Assembly (NCBI RefSeq): GCF_000521215.1
Contig: NZ_KI928940.1
Coordinates: forward strand, 377,837 to 441,836
Direction of reading: 5' to 3'
Source: Labrenzia sp. DG1229
GTDB lineage: Bacteria; Pseudomonadota; Alphaproteobacteria; Rhizobiales; Stappiaceae
Length of the DNA stretch: 64,000 nucleotides
The translations under genes and the position numbers were made by a program. Shown here piece by piece: positions 9,648 to 18,032 of the stretch. Each line of letters opens with the position of its first letter. The stretch's first letter is position 1. The notes under the pieces are model-generated. The model had not been told where the DNA came from, made no database searches, and worked only from the letters and a program-made list of their open reading frames with translations.

Positions 9648-11033
9648 ATGGGCTCAATTCAGTATGTGGGTGTGATCGATATCGGCAAGACCAACGTCAA
9701 GGTCGCTGTGGTTGATCTGGAAAATCAGACCGAGATTACGGCTCTGAAACGACCCAATACCATTGTCGCTGCCCCCCCTTATCCGCACTATGATATTGAG
9801 GGCCATTGGAATTTCATTCTTGAGGCGCTTGCAAGTCTGTACCGCCGATACCCGTTTGACGCGATTGCGACGACAACACATGGCGCAAGCATCGTTCTCC
9901 TGGACGCAACGGGCAATCTCGCGACACCTGTCCTCGATTATGAGCACAAAGGTCCTGATGCCTTGGCTGAACAATACGACAAGGTCCGGCCAAATTTTGC
10001 CGAAACCGGCTCACCACGGCTTTCTGTAGGTTTGAACGTTGGTGCTCAGCTCCATTGGCTGCTTGAGACCGATCCTGCACTGGCAGAGCGTGTTGCCGTG
10101 ATCACTTCTTATCCGCAGTACTGGACGTATAGGCTGACCGGCGAGCTCGCCAACGAAGTGACTTCGCTTGGTTGCCACACGGACCTGTGGAATCCAAAAC
10201 AGCGCCGCTATTCTTCATTGGTCGAGCGACTTGGCCTGACAAGCAAGATGGCACCCGTTCGGAAGGCGGTTGATTTTGCGGGAACTCTGTTGCCCGACAT
10301 CGCTGAAAGTGCCGGTCTGCCACCTGGTCTGGTTGTCAGTTGCGGCATTCACGATTCGAATGCCTCGCTCCTGCCGCATCTTCTTCAACGCCAGGCGCCA
10401 TTTTCCGTCGTATCGACCGGGACCTGGGTGATTGCCCTTGCTATTGGAGGTGAGGATGTCTTGCTTGATCCCGAGCGTGACACGTTGACGAACGTGAACG
10501 CATTTGGTGATCCTGTTCCTTCTGCACGTTTCATGGGCGGGCGGGAATTCGACAATGTCATGGAAGGGCGTCCTGGTGTTGCATCTGAAACCGAAGTCTT
10601 GAACGTTCTTCAAAAGCAAATCATGCTCTTTCCGGCCGTCGAGCCACGATCCGGTCCATATCAGGGCCGATTGGCTCGTTGGAATATCGAGGAAGCCTCG
10701 CTGACCGATGGCGAGCGTTTTGCTGCCGTGTCCTTTTACCTGGCACTGATGACGACGGAATGCCTGAGGATGATTGGAGCAAGCGGCCTTGTCGTCGTTG
10801 AGGGGCCCTTTGCTCAAAACGCGCTTTATCTGGACATGCTTCGAGCTGCGACCGCGAGGGATGTCGAGGTTTCGCAAGGGGCATCGACTGGCACGAGTAT
10901 CGGCGCTGCCTTGCTTGCTTGCCATGACAAGTCAGTTGCCGGCAAGAAGTATTCGTCCTCAGACGGAAAACGAGTGTCGGATCCGTTGCTCAAAGCCTAT
11001 GCCTATACCTGGATCACGCAGACGGTGAAATGA
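9648..11033 (+). CDS. rhaK: Rhamnulokinase (FGGY family)
   Basis: A 461-residue FGGY carbohydrate kinase. The N-terminal phosphate-1 loop reads GVIDIGKTNVKVAVVD; TTTHGASIVLLD, CGIHDSN and VSTGTWVIAL form the sugar- and ATP-binding core, and VVEGPFAQN lies in the C-terminal domain. It phosphorylates L-rhamnulose for RhaD. The gene follows rhaU after six bases and ends the operon. In R. leguminosarum the kinase is also needed for activity of the ABC importer, which fits its place in the transport operon. It is similar to the rhizobial RhaK rather than to E. coli RhaB. Confidence 0.92.
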   Translation: MGSIQYVGVIDIGKTNVKVAVVDLENQTEITALKRPNTIVAAPPYPHYDIEGHWNFILEALASLYRRYPFDAIATTTHGASIVLLDATGNLATPVLDYEHKGPDALAEQYDKVRPNFAETGSPRLSVGLNVGAQLHWLLETDPALAERVAVITSYPQYWTYRLTGELANEVTSLGCHTDLWNPKQRRYSSLVERLGLTSKMAPVRKAVDFAGTLLPDIAESAGLPPGLVVSCGIHDSNASLLPHLLQRQAPFSVVSTGTWVIALAIGGEDVLLDPERDTLTNVNAFGDPVPSARFMGGREFDNVMEGRPGVASETEVLNVLQKQIMLFPAVEPRSGPYQGRLARWNIEEASLTDGERFAAVSFYLALMTTECLRMIGASGLVVVEGPFAQNALYLDMLRAATARDVEVSQGASTGTSIGAALLACHDKSVAGKKYSSSDGKRVSDPLLKAYAYTWITQTVK

Positions 11034-11498
11034 GACAGTTCAAATCGGAGGCGATTGCGATCGTCGTTCGGTTCGAACGCCTTGAAAGACTTTCCAGTTC
11101 CACGCGCTTCCGCTCTCCTGTTCAACAAGAACAGGAACTGTTGTGTCTCACCGGGACCCGCGAGGATTGGCTCGCAAACCACCACGGAAGCCCCTGTATG
11201 GAAGAACGAGTGGAACACCAAGGTATCGCATGCCGTTACTGAATGACGTTAAGCAAAATGGTGAACACGATTAGTTAAAATCAGTGCCGTATCGGGAATG
11301 TGTGAAAAAGATAGTGTTTTATTACGGCACACCTGCTTCTGTTTGGGCCTGGTTTTGCGGAGTTCAATTTGAGAAATTTTTCAAAAAACGCCCAAGTGGT
11401 TGAATTGAAACAGATTAAACGTTTACTTTACGTTAAGTATGATTTGGTCGGGGACTTGCAAGTGAACTTCCAGAACAAAGGCCTGGAGGAGAAACCTG
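11034..11498. other. Intergenic region after rhaK, with a candidate promoter
   Basis: These 465 bases carry no convincing gene. A 7-bp stem with a 5-base loop (CCTGTTC/GAACAGG, 11117-11135) follows rhaK but lacks a U-tract, so it is at best a weak terminator. The right half is AT-rich. A plausible promoter has TTAAAC at 11415-11420 and TATGAT at 11438-11443, with 17-base spacing; the spacer holds TTACGTTAAGTA, also found in near-identical form upstream of the PQQ dehydrogenase gene at about 20157-20168. Confidence 0.5.
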
Positions 11499-12308
11499 AT
11501 GTTGTCCAAAGCCGAATTGATGACCCCTGATCATGTTTCCGGGGTAATTGGTAATTCTCATAGTGAAGATGTATTTCTATTTGATCTGAATGCCATCGTG
11601 CCGGGTACTTTTTGTCAGATCGATCATGATTTCGCCGACTATTTGCTTGAGTTCGCGCGCCTCAGGCCATGTTACCTGCTTGCCAGCGTCAGCTACAACG
11701 ACCTGCTGTCCCGCCTGCCGTCAAGGGTGAGGTATTCCTTCAAGGGAATATTTGTTTCCTCCGGAGCGGAATTGTGGTGTGAGGATGAGGTTCAGGAGCG
11801 GCGCGAGCACCGTTTTTCAGACGATCTCTACGAGCATCTGGTCAAGGTTGTTCAGAACAGCGGCTACCAGGAAAAAGTTGCGCCGTTGATCGAGAACGGG
11901 CCGGCAACCCTGAGGGTCTGTCTTGCGGGTACGCAGGCCACCATCGGTCAATTGAAGGCCTACCTCAAGTGGGAAGAAGAACATTGCGAATTACCCAAAA
12001 TCGTCAATGAACTCAAAGCAAAGTTTCCCGATCATGAGGTTTGTCAGGATTCCGGCTCCAGTCTTCTGATTTCACCCAATACCTTTTCATCCGCTCTTGT
12101 CCGCCAGCACATCACGACTGAACATGAGGGCGCACGTCTCATCGGTTACATGTCCAACCGGGCGGTGAAAAGTTTTGCCAGGCCGTTGTGTGACGTCTTG
12201 TCGGGGGCGGATCTGTTGACGGAAGTCGGCGGGCCGAGTGATCTCAGCCAACTCATGAGCTACGATATCCGCCGAGTTTCCGCGCGCGACTTGTTGGCAG
12301 CTGAATAG
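11499..12308 (+). CDS. HAD-superfamily (phosphomannomutase-like) protein with degraded active site
   Basis: A 269-residue cytoplasmic protein with a strong ribosome site (GGAGGAG, then seven bases). The overall pattern resembles HAD class IIB/eukaryotic-type phosphomannomutases: LFDLNAIVPG at about 27-36 corresponds to motif I, ASVSYNDLLSRLP near 65 to motif II, GIFVSSGAELW near 83 to the cap entry, and GYMSNRAVKSF near 220 to motif IV. The motif I nucleophile D29 is kept, but the second Asp is Asn31, and the motif IV GD...ND acidic pair is absent. It is therefore probably not an active phosphatase or mutase and may be a binding or regulatory protein. It precedes cds1 on the same strand but 548 bases separate them. 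The family call is moderate. Confidence 0.6.
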   Translation: MLSKAELMTPDHVSGVIGNSHSEDVFLFDLNAIVPGTFCQIDHDFADYLLEFARLRPCYLLASVSYNDLLSRLPSRVRYSFKGIFVSSGAELWCEDEVQERREHRFSDDLYEHLVKVVQNSGYQEKVAPLIENGPATLRVCLAGTQATIGQLKAYLKWEEEHCELPKIVNELKAKFPDHEVCQDSGSSLLISPNTFSSALVRQHITTEHEGARLIGYMSNRAVKSFARPLCDVLSGADLLTEVGGPSDLSQLMSYDIRRVSARDLLAAE

Positions 12309-12856
12309 CGGTTGCGACTTCAGATTTTGAACTGACGTTGTCTGTGACGCGGGTAGAGGCAATTTGTATTCCGGAAGATGCCGGGAAAAACTGCACGCGT
12401 CGCAAAAAAGTGCACAAGTGTGCCCGGACTGGAGCATCGCCGGGAACGTTTGTGCGCTCGGTCAGGACCGCGAGTATTGCCTGCATGTTTTGTTCTTTTG
12501 AATTAGATGTTGATCGAAAACCTTCCGTCAGTCGGTTTGATATTTCGCTTCAAACCGCGACACTCCTTCCGCAAAGGTAAAGTGTGTGCTCAATGACAAC
12601 GGGAGAAGCAGATGTCACCGCAGTTGCCGACCAGCGATCTTGGCACACATGGTGTCACGTACATGCCGGGGCTTTATCAGGAAACGCGTGTCGACAGCAT
12701 CTGGGTCGGCCCCGGCCGGGTCTGATTTCGAAACGATTATCGATCGCGCGATGCCGTGTTCCAGTTAGACGCAGGACCTTTCATCAAACTTGTCTTTTTG
12801 AGCAAATTGCTTTGAGATGAACGGCAAAGCGATAAACAAGGGGAGGCGCGGTACCC
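12309..12856 (+). other. Intergenic region before cds1 (548 bases)
   Basis: No long reading frame here looks coding; frames of 60-80 codons overlap each other and have Arg/Cys-rich, non-protein-like composition. One very short frame (12612-12725) has better composition and is listed separately. The cds1 ribosome site (GGGGAGG) lies at the right end. Confidence 0.5.
12612..12725 (+). CDS. Possible 37-residue small protein
   Basis: An ATG preceded by GGGAGAAGCAG opens a 37-codon frame rich in ordinary residues: it contains PTSDLGTHGVTYMPGLYQ and ends in VGPGRV. The composition looks more protein-like than the overlapping frames. I do not recognise it, and it has no signal peptide or metal motif. 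It could be a remnant of a larger gene or chance. Confidence 0.22.
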   Translation: MSPQLPTSDLGTHGVTYMPGLYQETRVDSIWVGPGRV

Positions 12857-13897
12857 ATGGACAGCTGGGTTGCACAGGCCGTGGGCAGGATTAACGCGGA
12901 TTCCCACAGATCCGCCGATACGCACCTTTTCAATCTCCGGGTCCCTCGGCTCGAAGGCATTGATATATATCTGAAGGATGAAAGCACTCATCCGACCGGA
13001 AGCCTGAAGCACAGGCTGGCCCGCTCCCTGTTTCTTTATGCGCTTTGCAACGGAAAGATCAGGGAAGGCACAACGATCGTTGAAGCGTCGTCGGGCAGTA
13101 CAGCAGTATCAGAAGCCTATTTTGCCAGGATGATCGGCGTTCCCTTTATTGCGGTCGTTCCGGAAAGCACTGCCCACAGCAAGATCAGGTTGATCGAACT
13201 TTATGGCGGCAAGATCCATTTTGTCGGATCGGCGCCGGAAATGCATGATGCATCGATCGAGCTGGCACAGTCGATTGGTGGTTACTTCATGGATCAGTTC
13301 ACCTATGCGGAGAGAGCGACAGACTGGCGCGGCAACAACAACATTGCAGAGAGCATTTTCCGGCAGATGGATTTCGAACCGCATCCGGTGCCCAGGCGGA
13401 TCGTCATGAGTGCGGGAACAGGGGGCACATCGGCAACGCTTGGGCGTTACATTCGCTACAATAGCTACGAAACGGAATTGACGGTCGTCGATCCGGAAAA
13501 TTCGGTTTTTTACGACAGTTACAAAACTGGCGACGGGTCGCTCGTTTCAGGCAAGTCGAGCCGGATCGAAGGTATCGGCAGGCCGCAAGTGGAGAAGTCA
13601 TTCCAGCCGGGTGTCATTGATGACATGATCAAGGTGCCGGATGCTGCCAGCGTTGCAACAATTCTCTGGCTGGAACAGATCATCGGCCGCAAGGCAGGGG
13701 CGTCGACCGGTACGAACCTCTGGGGTGTCATGCAGGTGGCAGGCGAAATGATGGAAAAGGGCGAACGCGGCTCGCTCGTAACGTTGATGTGTGACAGCGG
13801 CGAACGGTATCTCGACAGCTATTACGACCCGGCATGGGTGCGCACGCATATTGGCGATGTCAGCGTTTTTGCAGAACAATTGGCCCGCTGGAACTGA
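12857..13897 (+). CDS. cds1: L-cysteine desulfhydrase, Cds1 type (PLP enzyme)
   Basis: A 346-residue fold-type II PLP enzyme closely resembling mycobacterial Cds1, which breaks L-cysteine into pyruvate, ammonia and sulfide. The PLP lysine is K51 in HPTGSLKHRLARSLFLYALC; EASSGSTAVSEAYFA near 75 is the substrate loop, ERATDWRGNNNIAESIF near 155 is a Cds1-specific block, and SAGTGGTSATLGRYIRY near 185 binds the PLP phosphate. KSSRIEGIGRP and GASTGTNLWG are further family marks. The ATG at 12857 follows GGGGAGG at ten bases. It differs from the true cysteine synthase at 50.5-51.6 kb. Cysteine detoxification or sulfide production is the likely role. Confidence 0.85.
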   Translation: MDSWVAQAVGRINADSHRSADTHLFNLRVPRLEGIDIYLKDESTHPTGSLKHRLARSLFLYALCNGKIREGTTIVEASSGSTAVSEAYFARMIGVPFIAVVPESTAHSKIRLIELYGGKIHFVGSAPEMHDASIELAQSIGGYFMDQFTYAERATDWRGNNNIAESIFRQMDFEPHPVPRRIVMSAGTGGTSATLGRYIRYNSYETELTVVDPENSVFYDSYKTGDGSLVSGKSSRIEGIGRPQVEKSFQPGVIDDMIKVPDAASVATILWLEQIIGRKAGASTGTNLWGVMQVAGEMMEKGERGSLVTLMCDSGERYLDSYYDPAWVRTHIGDVSVFAEQLARWN

Positions 13898-14004
13898 CGG
13901 AAGTATTCAGGAAATTCAATTGAATGATGTAATTCGGCAATGAGCCGGGACAATGTCTCTTTGTCTGATTGCCGCCAAAATCAATGCGGAGTTTGAGATA
14001 TCAT

Positions 14005-14238
14005 CTAGCGGTCGAAGGCCTGAAGGAGGAGGGACATGACATTCAAAAACTCGTCCCGTCTTTCGTGAGGCAATTCGTTCACGTTTGAAACGTGGTAGTC
14101 GAGCGTGAGGATCATGTCCCACATCTCGGTCAGGTTGGCCGCGTCAACAGCCGTCTTGAGCTTGACCGATGACATTGTCGTCGGGGTGACGTGCTCGGGT
14201 ACATACGCCCCCAAAGACTTGTGAAATGTATGATGCAT
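14005..14238 (-). CDS. Small hypothetical protein
   Basis: A 77-residue frame with protein-like composition (His-rich N-terminus MHHTFHKSLGAYVPEHV, then an acidic helical part ending LLLQAFDR). AGCGGGA lies upstream of the ATG. I do not recognise the family and see no signal peptide, membrane span or metal site. It is flanked by cds1 (convergent) and the complex I subunit gene (divergent, rightward). Confidence 0.45.
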   Translation of the reverse strand: MHHTFHKSLGAYVPEHVTPTTMSSVKLKTAVDAANLTEMWDMILTLDYHVSNVNELPHERRDEFLNVMSLLLQAFDR

Positions 14239-14563
14239 ATGTCCCGCTCTTGTTTTGATTGTTATGTCTTTTCAAGCCTTGCCGGCAGGCGTTCAGTTTA
14301 TGAGTGATCATGTCCCATCACGATCGACGCCATTGCTCCGGCTTCCCGCTAAAGTAGCTATTAACACAATATGCATGCAGGTGTCATCTCAACAGCTCGT
14401 CATTGTCAGGAAAGAGTGGAAAGAAAACGAGACCCGGTTTGTGGACACAAGAAAGGCTCTCGAAGTGTTGAACCGCAAGATCGGTGTTGACTTCCGGGCA
14501 AAAGGTGGGAAAAAGCTTTTTCAGAAGATGAGACTCTGACGAACCGATTTGAGGCATTGTCAT
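14239..14563. other. Intergenic region upstream of the complex I subunit gene
   Basis: These 325 bases hold the start regions of two divergent genes. A 94-codon rightward frame (14255-14539) spans most of it but lacks a ribosome site and shows no recognisable domain, so I treat it as noncoding. Confidence 0.45.
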
Positions 14564-14869
14564 ATGGTTGCGCGCATCTATCGTCCGGCAAAAACCGCTA
14601 TGCAGTCCGGCAAGACGAAAACCCATCGATGGGTTCTGGACTACGAGCCGGAAGTTGCAAAGTCTGTCGAGCCGTTGATGGGCTATACCTCGTCTTCGGA
14701 TATGAAGCAGCAGGTCCGGCTGTACTTCGATACGCAGGAAGAAGCCGTCGCTTATGCCAGACGCCACGGCATCGCGCACCGGGTCGAAAAAGCACAGGAG
14801 CGAAAGGTTCGCGGCGCTGCTTATGCAGACAATTTCAAGTTCAACCGGGTCGCGCCCTGGACGCATTGA
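14564..14869 (+). CDS. NDUFS4-type accessory subunit of NADH:quinone oxidoreductase
   Basis: A 101-residue protein of the ETC complex I subunit conserved region (NDUFS4/18-kDa) family. Diagnostic blocks are MVARIYRPAKTAMQSGK at the start, W(V)L near 25, PLMGYTSSSDMKQQVRLYFDT in the middle, EAVAYARRHGIA, and the C-terminal NFKFNRVAPWTH. In alphaproteobacteria and mitochondria this supernumerary subunit binds the peripheral arm of complex I near the FeS subunits. The gene stands alone, as usual, and not with the nuo operon. The ATG at 14564 fits the family start; a five-residue longer reading is unlikely. Confidence 0.93.
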   Translation: MVARIYRPAKTAMQSGKTKTHRWVLDYEPEVAKSVEPLMGYTSSSDMKQQVRLYFDTQEEAVAYARRHGIAHRVEKAQERKVRGAAYADNFKFNRVAPWTH

Positions 14870-15008
14870 CTTGACCGAACTGCCCGGAACGTGACGCTGT
14901 TGGCAATCAGATCCGGAATGCCTGTTGAAACCTTGAAACACGGATCGACAGAAACGCAAAAAGTATTCTAAGGCATGTCGCAACGTTTTTAAGGCTGCCG
15001 CACAATCA

Positions 15009-15085
15009 GGCCCCGTAGCTCAGCTGGATAGAGCACTCGCCTTCTAAGCGAATGGTCACAGGTTCGAATCCTGTCGGGGTCGCCA
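15009..15085 (+). tRNA. tRNA-Arg (anticodon TCT)
   Basis: A 77-base cloverleaf: acceptor arms GGCCCCG/CGGGGTC with one G-U pair, D arm GCTC...GAGC, anticodon loop CTTCTAA giving TCT, T arm ACAGG TTCGAAT CCTGT, and an encoded 3' CCA. The anticodon stem has a C-A mismatch at its outer pair (27-43), the other four pairs being intact. It reads AGA (and possibly AGG) codons. Confidence 0.95.
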
Positions 15086-15565
15086 TTTTTCAAAAAATCA
15101 TAATATATAATTACAAAACAATAGCTTGGTAATTTGGGATGTGGCGAAATTCAGCCCAGTCGGTGTTTGTTTTTCGATGCATTTTACAACCCGCAGAGAG
15201 TTCGAGCGGTTCGCACCGCTGGCTACCAAACGTGTTGCCGAAGAAGTGAGAAGAAAGTTGGTTTGGTGAGGGAGAGCTACCTAAAATGAATGGTCTCATG
15301 ATAGGTCGCGTGAACGCTTTGGGCGTTACGCATGTTCAAGTCTCCTTTTCGGAACTTGAATCACGTCGGATGGTCTGTGATCAATGTCGGCCTTGCCTCT
15401 AGATGAGATTATATGATCCGTGAAGCTGTTCGGCCGAATAGAGCCCAAAGTGACAGCTTTCGGCAATGCAGCTATTGTCCGCTCCGACACCGCCCTGAAG
15501 TATCATGTGTATGCCCTGTTAATCTGAGGTTGGCGGCTGCTCTGGAAACTGAACGAGAGCTTGAG
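15086..15565. other. AT-rich intergenic stretch after tRNA-Arg
   Basis: These 480 bases between the tRNA and ridA hold no supported gene. The composition is visibly poorer in GC than the neighbourhood. An in-frame upstream extension of ridA (from 15413) has Cys/Arg-rich, unlikely protein composition. I see no repeat of the tRNA 3' end nearby that would prove an integration event. Confidence 0.45.
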
Positions 15566-15961
15566 ATGTCCAGAAAAGTTGAATACTCGACGCCCACGAA
15601 TTCGATGCGGCCAATAGGTCCATATAGCCACATCGCAAAAGTCGGGGAATTCATAACAATAGGTGCGACGGCAGGTGTGGACCCAACAACAGGAAAATTG
15701 ACTGGGCCAGATATTACGTCACAAACGCTACAGATATTGGATGCGTTTGAGGTCATGTTAGCTTCTGTCGGCTCAGATCTTGCTCATGTCATCCATATCA
15801 ATATCTACATGAAGGACATGAAAGATTTCGACGAGATGAATGCTGCATATGAGAGCAAAATGGGGGCGCGGAAACCAGCGCGTACGGCGATCGCTGTTAT
15901 AGACGTACCAAAAGAGAATGCACTGCTTACAATGAACTTGACGGCAATCGTAGCAGAATAA
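15566..15961 (+). CDS. RidA-family enamine/imine deaminase
   Basis: A 131-residue RidA/YjgF/UK114 protein. Family features are IGPYSHIAKVGEFITIGATAGVDP near the start, DITSQTLQILDAFEVMLASVGSDLAHVIHINIYMKDM in the middle, and GARKPARTAIAVIDVP with the substrate-binding Arg. These trimeric proteins hydrolyse reactive enamines from PLP enzymes. The start at 15566 gives the usual family length. The gene is more AT-rich than its neighbours and sits alone after tRNA-Arg, suggesting acquisition. The subfamily (true RidA or Rid2-7) cannot be set by eye. Confidence 0.85.
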   Translation: MSRKVEYSTPTNSMRPIGPYSHIAKVGEFITIGATAGVDPTTGKLTGPDITSQTLQILDAFEVMLASVGSDLAHVIHINIYMKDMKDFDEMNAAYESKMGARKPARTAIAVIDVPKENALLTMNLTAIVAE

Positions 15962-16366
15962 ATCCGCGTTCGAAGCGGACCTTCGATGCCCGATCCGAAT
16001 TGGCAGCAATGTCCGCAGAGCGGACCTACCCGGTCGATTGATTGGCCTTGGAAAGTTTGCTGGACGCTGTCATCCGCTCTCAATTGTTGCAATGGGCACC
16101 TTGTTTGTCGCTCGAGCGTGAAATGTCTTTTTTGTGTGCGGCGGGCATCAAAAATTCTATCGGTATTTCAATGGTGACTTTCAGTGATAGTTCAGGGGTG
16201 CGGGGCGCCATTTAATAGGTTTTCAGCCCGAAGGCCAAGGTTACAGTTTATGCCGGAGACACCTGGTTCATTTCCTTCCCGAATGGATCGCCGACCAATC
16301 GTATCGGGGGGTGATATGTTTTGTGAACTCAAGAGTAACGGATGCCCGAAACGGATCCTGATTTGA
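15962..16366. other. Intergenic region between ridA and clpP
   Basis: These 405 bases separate convergent ridA and clpP. GCGGACCT occurs twice (about 15975 and 16020). No gene, RNA or clear terminator can be supported. Confidence 0.45.
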
Positions 16367-16972
16367 TCACTCGGTGGTTTCGCGTTCACTCAGGATGCGA
16401 TCGACCAGTCCCCACTCCATCGCTTCTTGCGGCGTCATGAAACGGTCCCTGTCCATCGCGAGTTCGAATTCTTCGTAGGTTCGATGGCAGTGTTCGGCGT
16501 AAAGACGGGTCATGTGCTGCTTGGTGCGCAGGATTTCCTCGGCATGGATCGCCATGTCAGACGCCTGGCCCTGGAAGCCGCCAGACGGCTGGTGGATGAG
16601 AATGCTGGCATTGGGAAGTATCGCACGCTCGCCCGGCTCGCCAGCCATAAGGAGGAATGATCCCATCGACCTGGCTGTCCCCATGCACAGTGTATGAACC
16701 GGGGCCTTTATGTAGCGCATCGTGTCATACATCGCAAAGCCGCTGGTGACCACGCCGCCGGGCGAATTGATGTAGAGCTGGATGGGACGCGTTGAACTGT
16801 CCGCTTCAAGAAACAGCAATTGTGCGCACACAAGTGCCGACACCGTGTCATTGACCTCACCGTTCAGGAATATGATCCTCTCTCGAAGAAGGCGGGAATA
16901 GATATCGAAAGAGCGCTCCCCGCGGTTGGATTGTTCCACGACCATCGGGACGAGTTGCATCGCTTCGCGCAT
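16367..16972 (-). CDS. ClpP-family serine protease (stand-alone paralogue)
   Basis: A 201-residue ClpP homologue with the triad intact: Ser102 in GTARSMGSFLLMAGE, His127 in SILIHQPSGG and Asp176 in MDRDRFMTPQEAMEWGLVD. YINSPGGVVTSGFAMYDTM forms the oxyanion-hole region. It is the tetradecameric peptidase component that works with ClpA or ClpX, but neither ATPase nor trigger factor is adjacent, so this is probably a secondary paralogue rather than the main clpP. The sequence GTARS around the nucleophile differs from the usual GQAAS. The start at 16972 gives a normal mature-like length without a long propeptide. Confidence 0.88.
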   Translation of the reverse strand: MREAMQLVPMVVEQSNRGERSFDIYSRLLRERIIFLNGEVNDTVSALVCAQLLFLEADSSTRPIQLYINSPGGVVTSGFAMYDTMRYIKAPVHTLCMGTARSMGSFLLMAGEPGERAILPNASILIHQPSGGFQGQASDMAIHAEEILRTKQHMTRLYAEHCHRTYEEFELAMDRDRFMTPQEAMEWGLVDRILSERETTE

Positions 16973-17016
16973 GGGCGAACTCCTGTGTTTTGAAGATGTG
17001 GATTTCGGAACGAAAG

Positions 17017-17406
17017 TCAGGCGGCTTGCATCAAGAAAGTTTCGTTGCTGTTCGCAGCCCCTGGCATTGGCGAAACAAGACGACTATCGATGAGGCGATG
17101 CGTGACCCTGAGGACTGTCCCGCCGTTCCCTTGGGGCCTGAGCTGAAATGTCACGACGCTTTCCAGATGGGGTGGATCGCTGTCCCTCATTCGGAAGCAG
17201 ATTTGCTCACCCGTCACTTCAGCCATGGGTTCTGCCGCCGCAAGGTCGCTCCCGGGCAACCATCTCTCCCTGTACTCCTGGATGGTGAGCGCCCGCCATA
17301 TCTTCTCCGGTGGCGCTTCAAGTTCGTATTCCAGAACCATGCCCACGGTTTCTTCATCATCGATGACAGGTGTTGAAGCCTCGGCGTCAGTCTGTCGTTT
17401 GCTCAT
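17017..17406 (-). CDS. SRPBCC (AHSA1-like) domain protein
   Basis: A 129-residue START/SRPBCC-fold protein: LEYELEAPPEKIWRALTIQEYRERWL near residue 25-50 is the typical first helix block, and GTVLRVTHRLID lies near the end. These small ligand-binding proteins are often coupled to ArsR regulators. Its ATG overlaps the arsR stop (ATGA at 17403-17406), so the two are translated together. A much longer reading frame running to 18033 is open but spans the arsR gene in another frame and is not real. The ligand is unknown. Confidence 0.82.
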   Translation of the reverse strand: MSKRQTDAEASTPVIDDEETVGMVLEYELEAPPEKIWRALTIQEYRERWLPGSDLAAAEPMAEVTGEQICFRMRDSDPPHLESVVTFQLRPQGNGGTVLRVTHRLIDSRLVSPMPGAANSNETFLMQAA

Positions 17407-17714
17407 TGATCCATGTCCTTCAGCAGGTCTTTCAAAGCGTCGATACGCGCTGGCCAGTAGGCGCGATACTTCGCCAGCCAGTTCGCAATCATTGCCAGCC
17501 CGTCGGGATCGACCTCGTAATTCACGAACCGGCCCCTCCGTTCCTGCCGCACAAGCTTTGCGTTGCACAGGATGGCAAGATGCTGTGACATTGCGGGCTG
17601 ACTGATCTCCACTCCGTCGCGCAATGAACTTGCGTTCATGCTGCCGGAGGCGAGTTTTTCGAAGATCATGCGCCGTGTCGGATCTGCCAGGGCCTTGAAT
17701 ATGTCGTTTTCCAT
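17403..17714 (-). CDS. ArsR-family transcriptional regulator
   Basis: A 103-residue winged-helix regulator: DIFKALADPTRRMIFEKLASG at the start, recognition helix EISQPAMSQHLAIL, wing VRQERRGRFVNYEVDP. It has no CxC metal site, so it probably belongs to the non-metal ArsR group paired with SRPBCC proteins. Start is ATG 17714 or the adjacent ATG at 17717. A perfect palindrome lies 6-9 bases upstream of the start and is the likely autoregulatory operator. It is co-transcribed with the SRPBCC gene. Confidence 0.87.
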   Translation of the reverse strand: MENDIFKALADPTRRMIFEKLASGSMNASSLRDGVEISQPAMSQHLAILCNAKLVRQERRGRFVNYEVDPDGLAMIANWLAKYRAYWPARIDALKDLLKDMDQ

Positions 17715-17722
17715 CATGCCAA

Positions 17723-17744
17723 CACATAAGCATACACTTATGTG
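17723..17744. promoter_or_regulatory. Palindromic operator of the arsR-SRPBCC operon
   Basis: Two perfect 8-bp arms, CACATAAG and CTTATGTG, flank a six-base centre. The site touches the arsR start region and a possible promoter, so repressor bound here would block transcription. The match of size and position to ArsR-type operators is good; the specific pairing is inferred. Confidence 0.7.
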
Positions 17745-18032
17745 ATTCGCAATGCCTTTGAATTTGGAACTTTGCCGGCTGAAAACGTAACGCTGTGGGC
17801 TTTGGGAGTTGGCAGACAACCATCTTCAAAGAAAACCGGAAAAAGGAACACCAGCATTCGTTTGCTGGCAACCAATCACTGCGTTGGACCCGATCATCCA
17901 TGTAACGCTTCAAGTCTTTGAATTTACGCGCTTTCTCACTGTATCGATCGATTTGTTGACCAGGCCCGGTGGGCGCACTAGCCTTTTTGCAATGGTCCTT
18001 CATAAGGAAAGCAAACCCGTGGATGGGCACCA

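Noticed and set aside
15009..16366. Integrative element at tRNA-Arg
   Set aside because: No integrase and no repeat of the tRNA 3' end was found, so only a weak composition argument remains.
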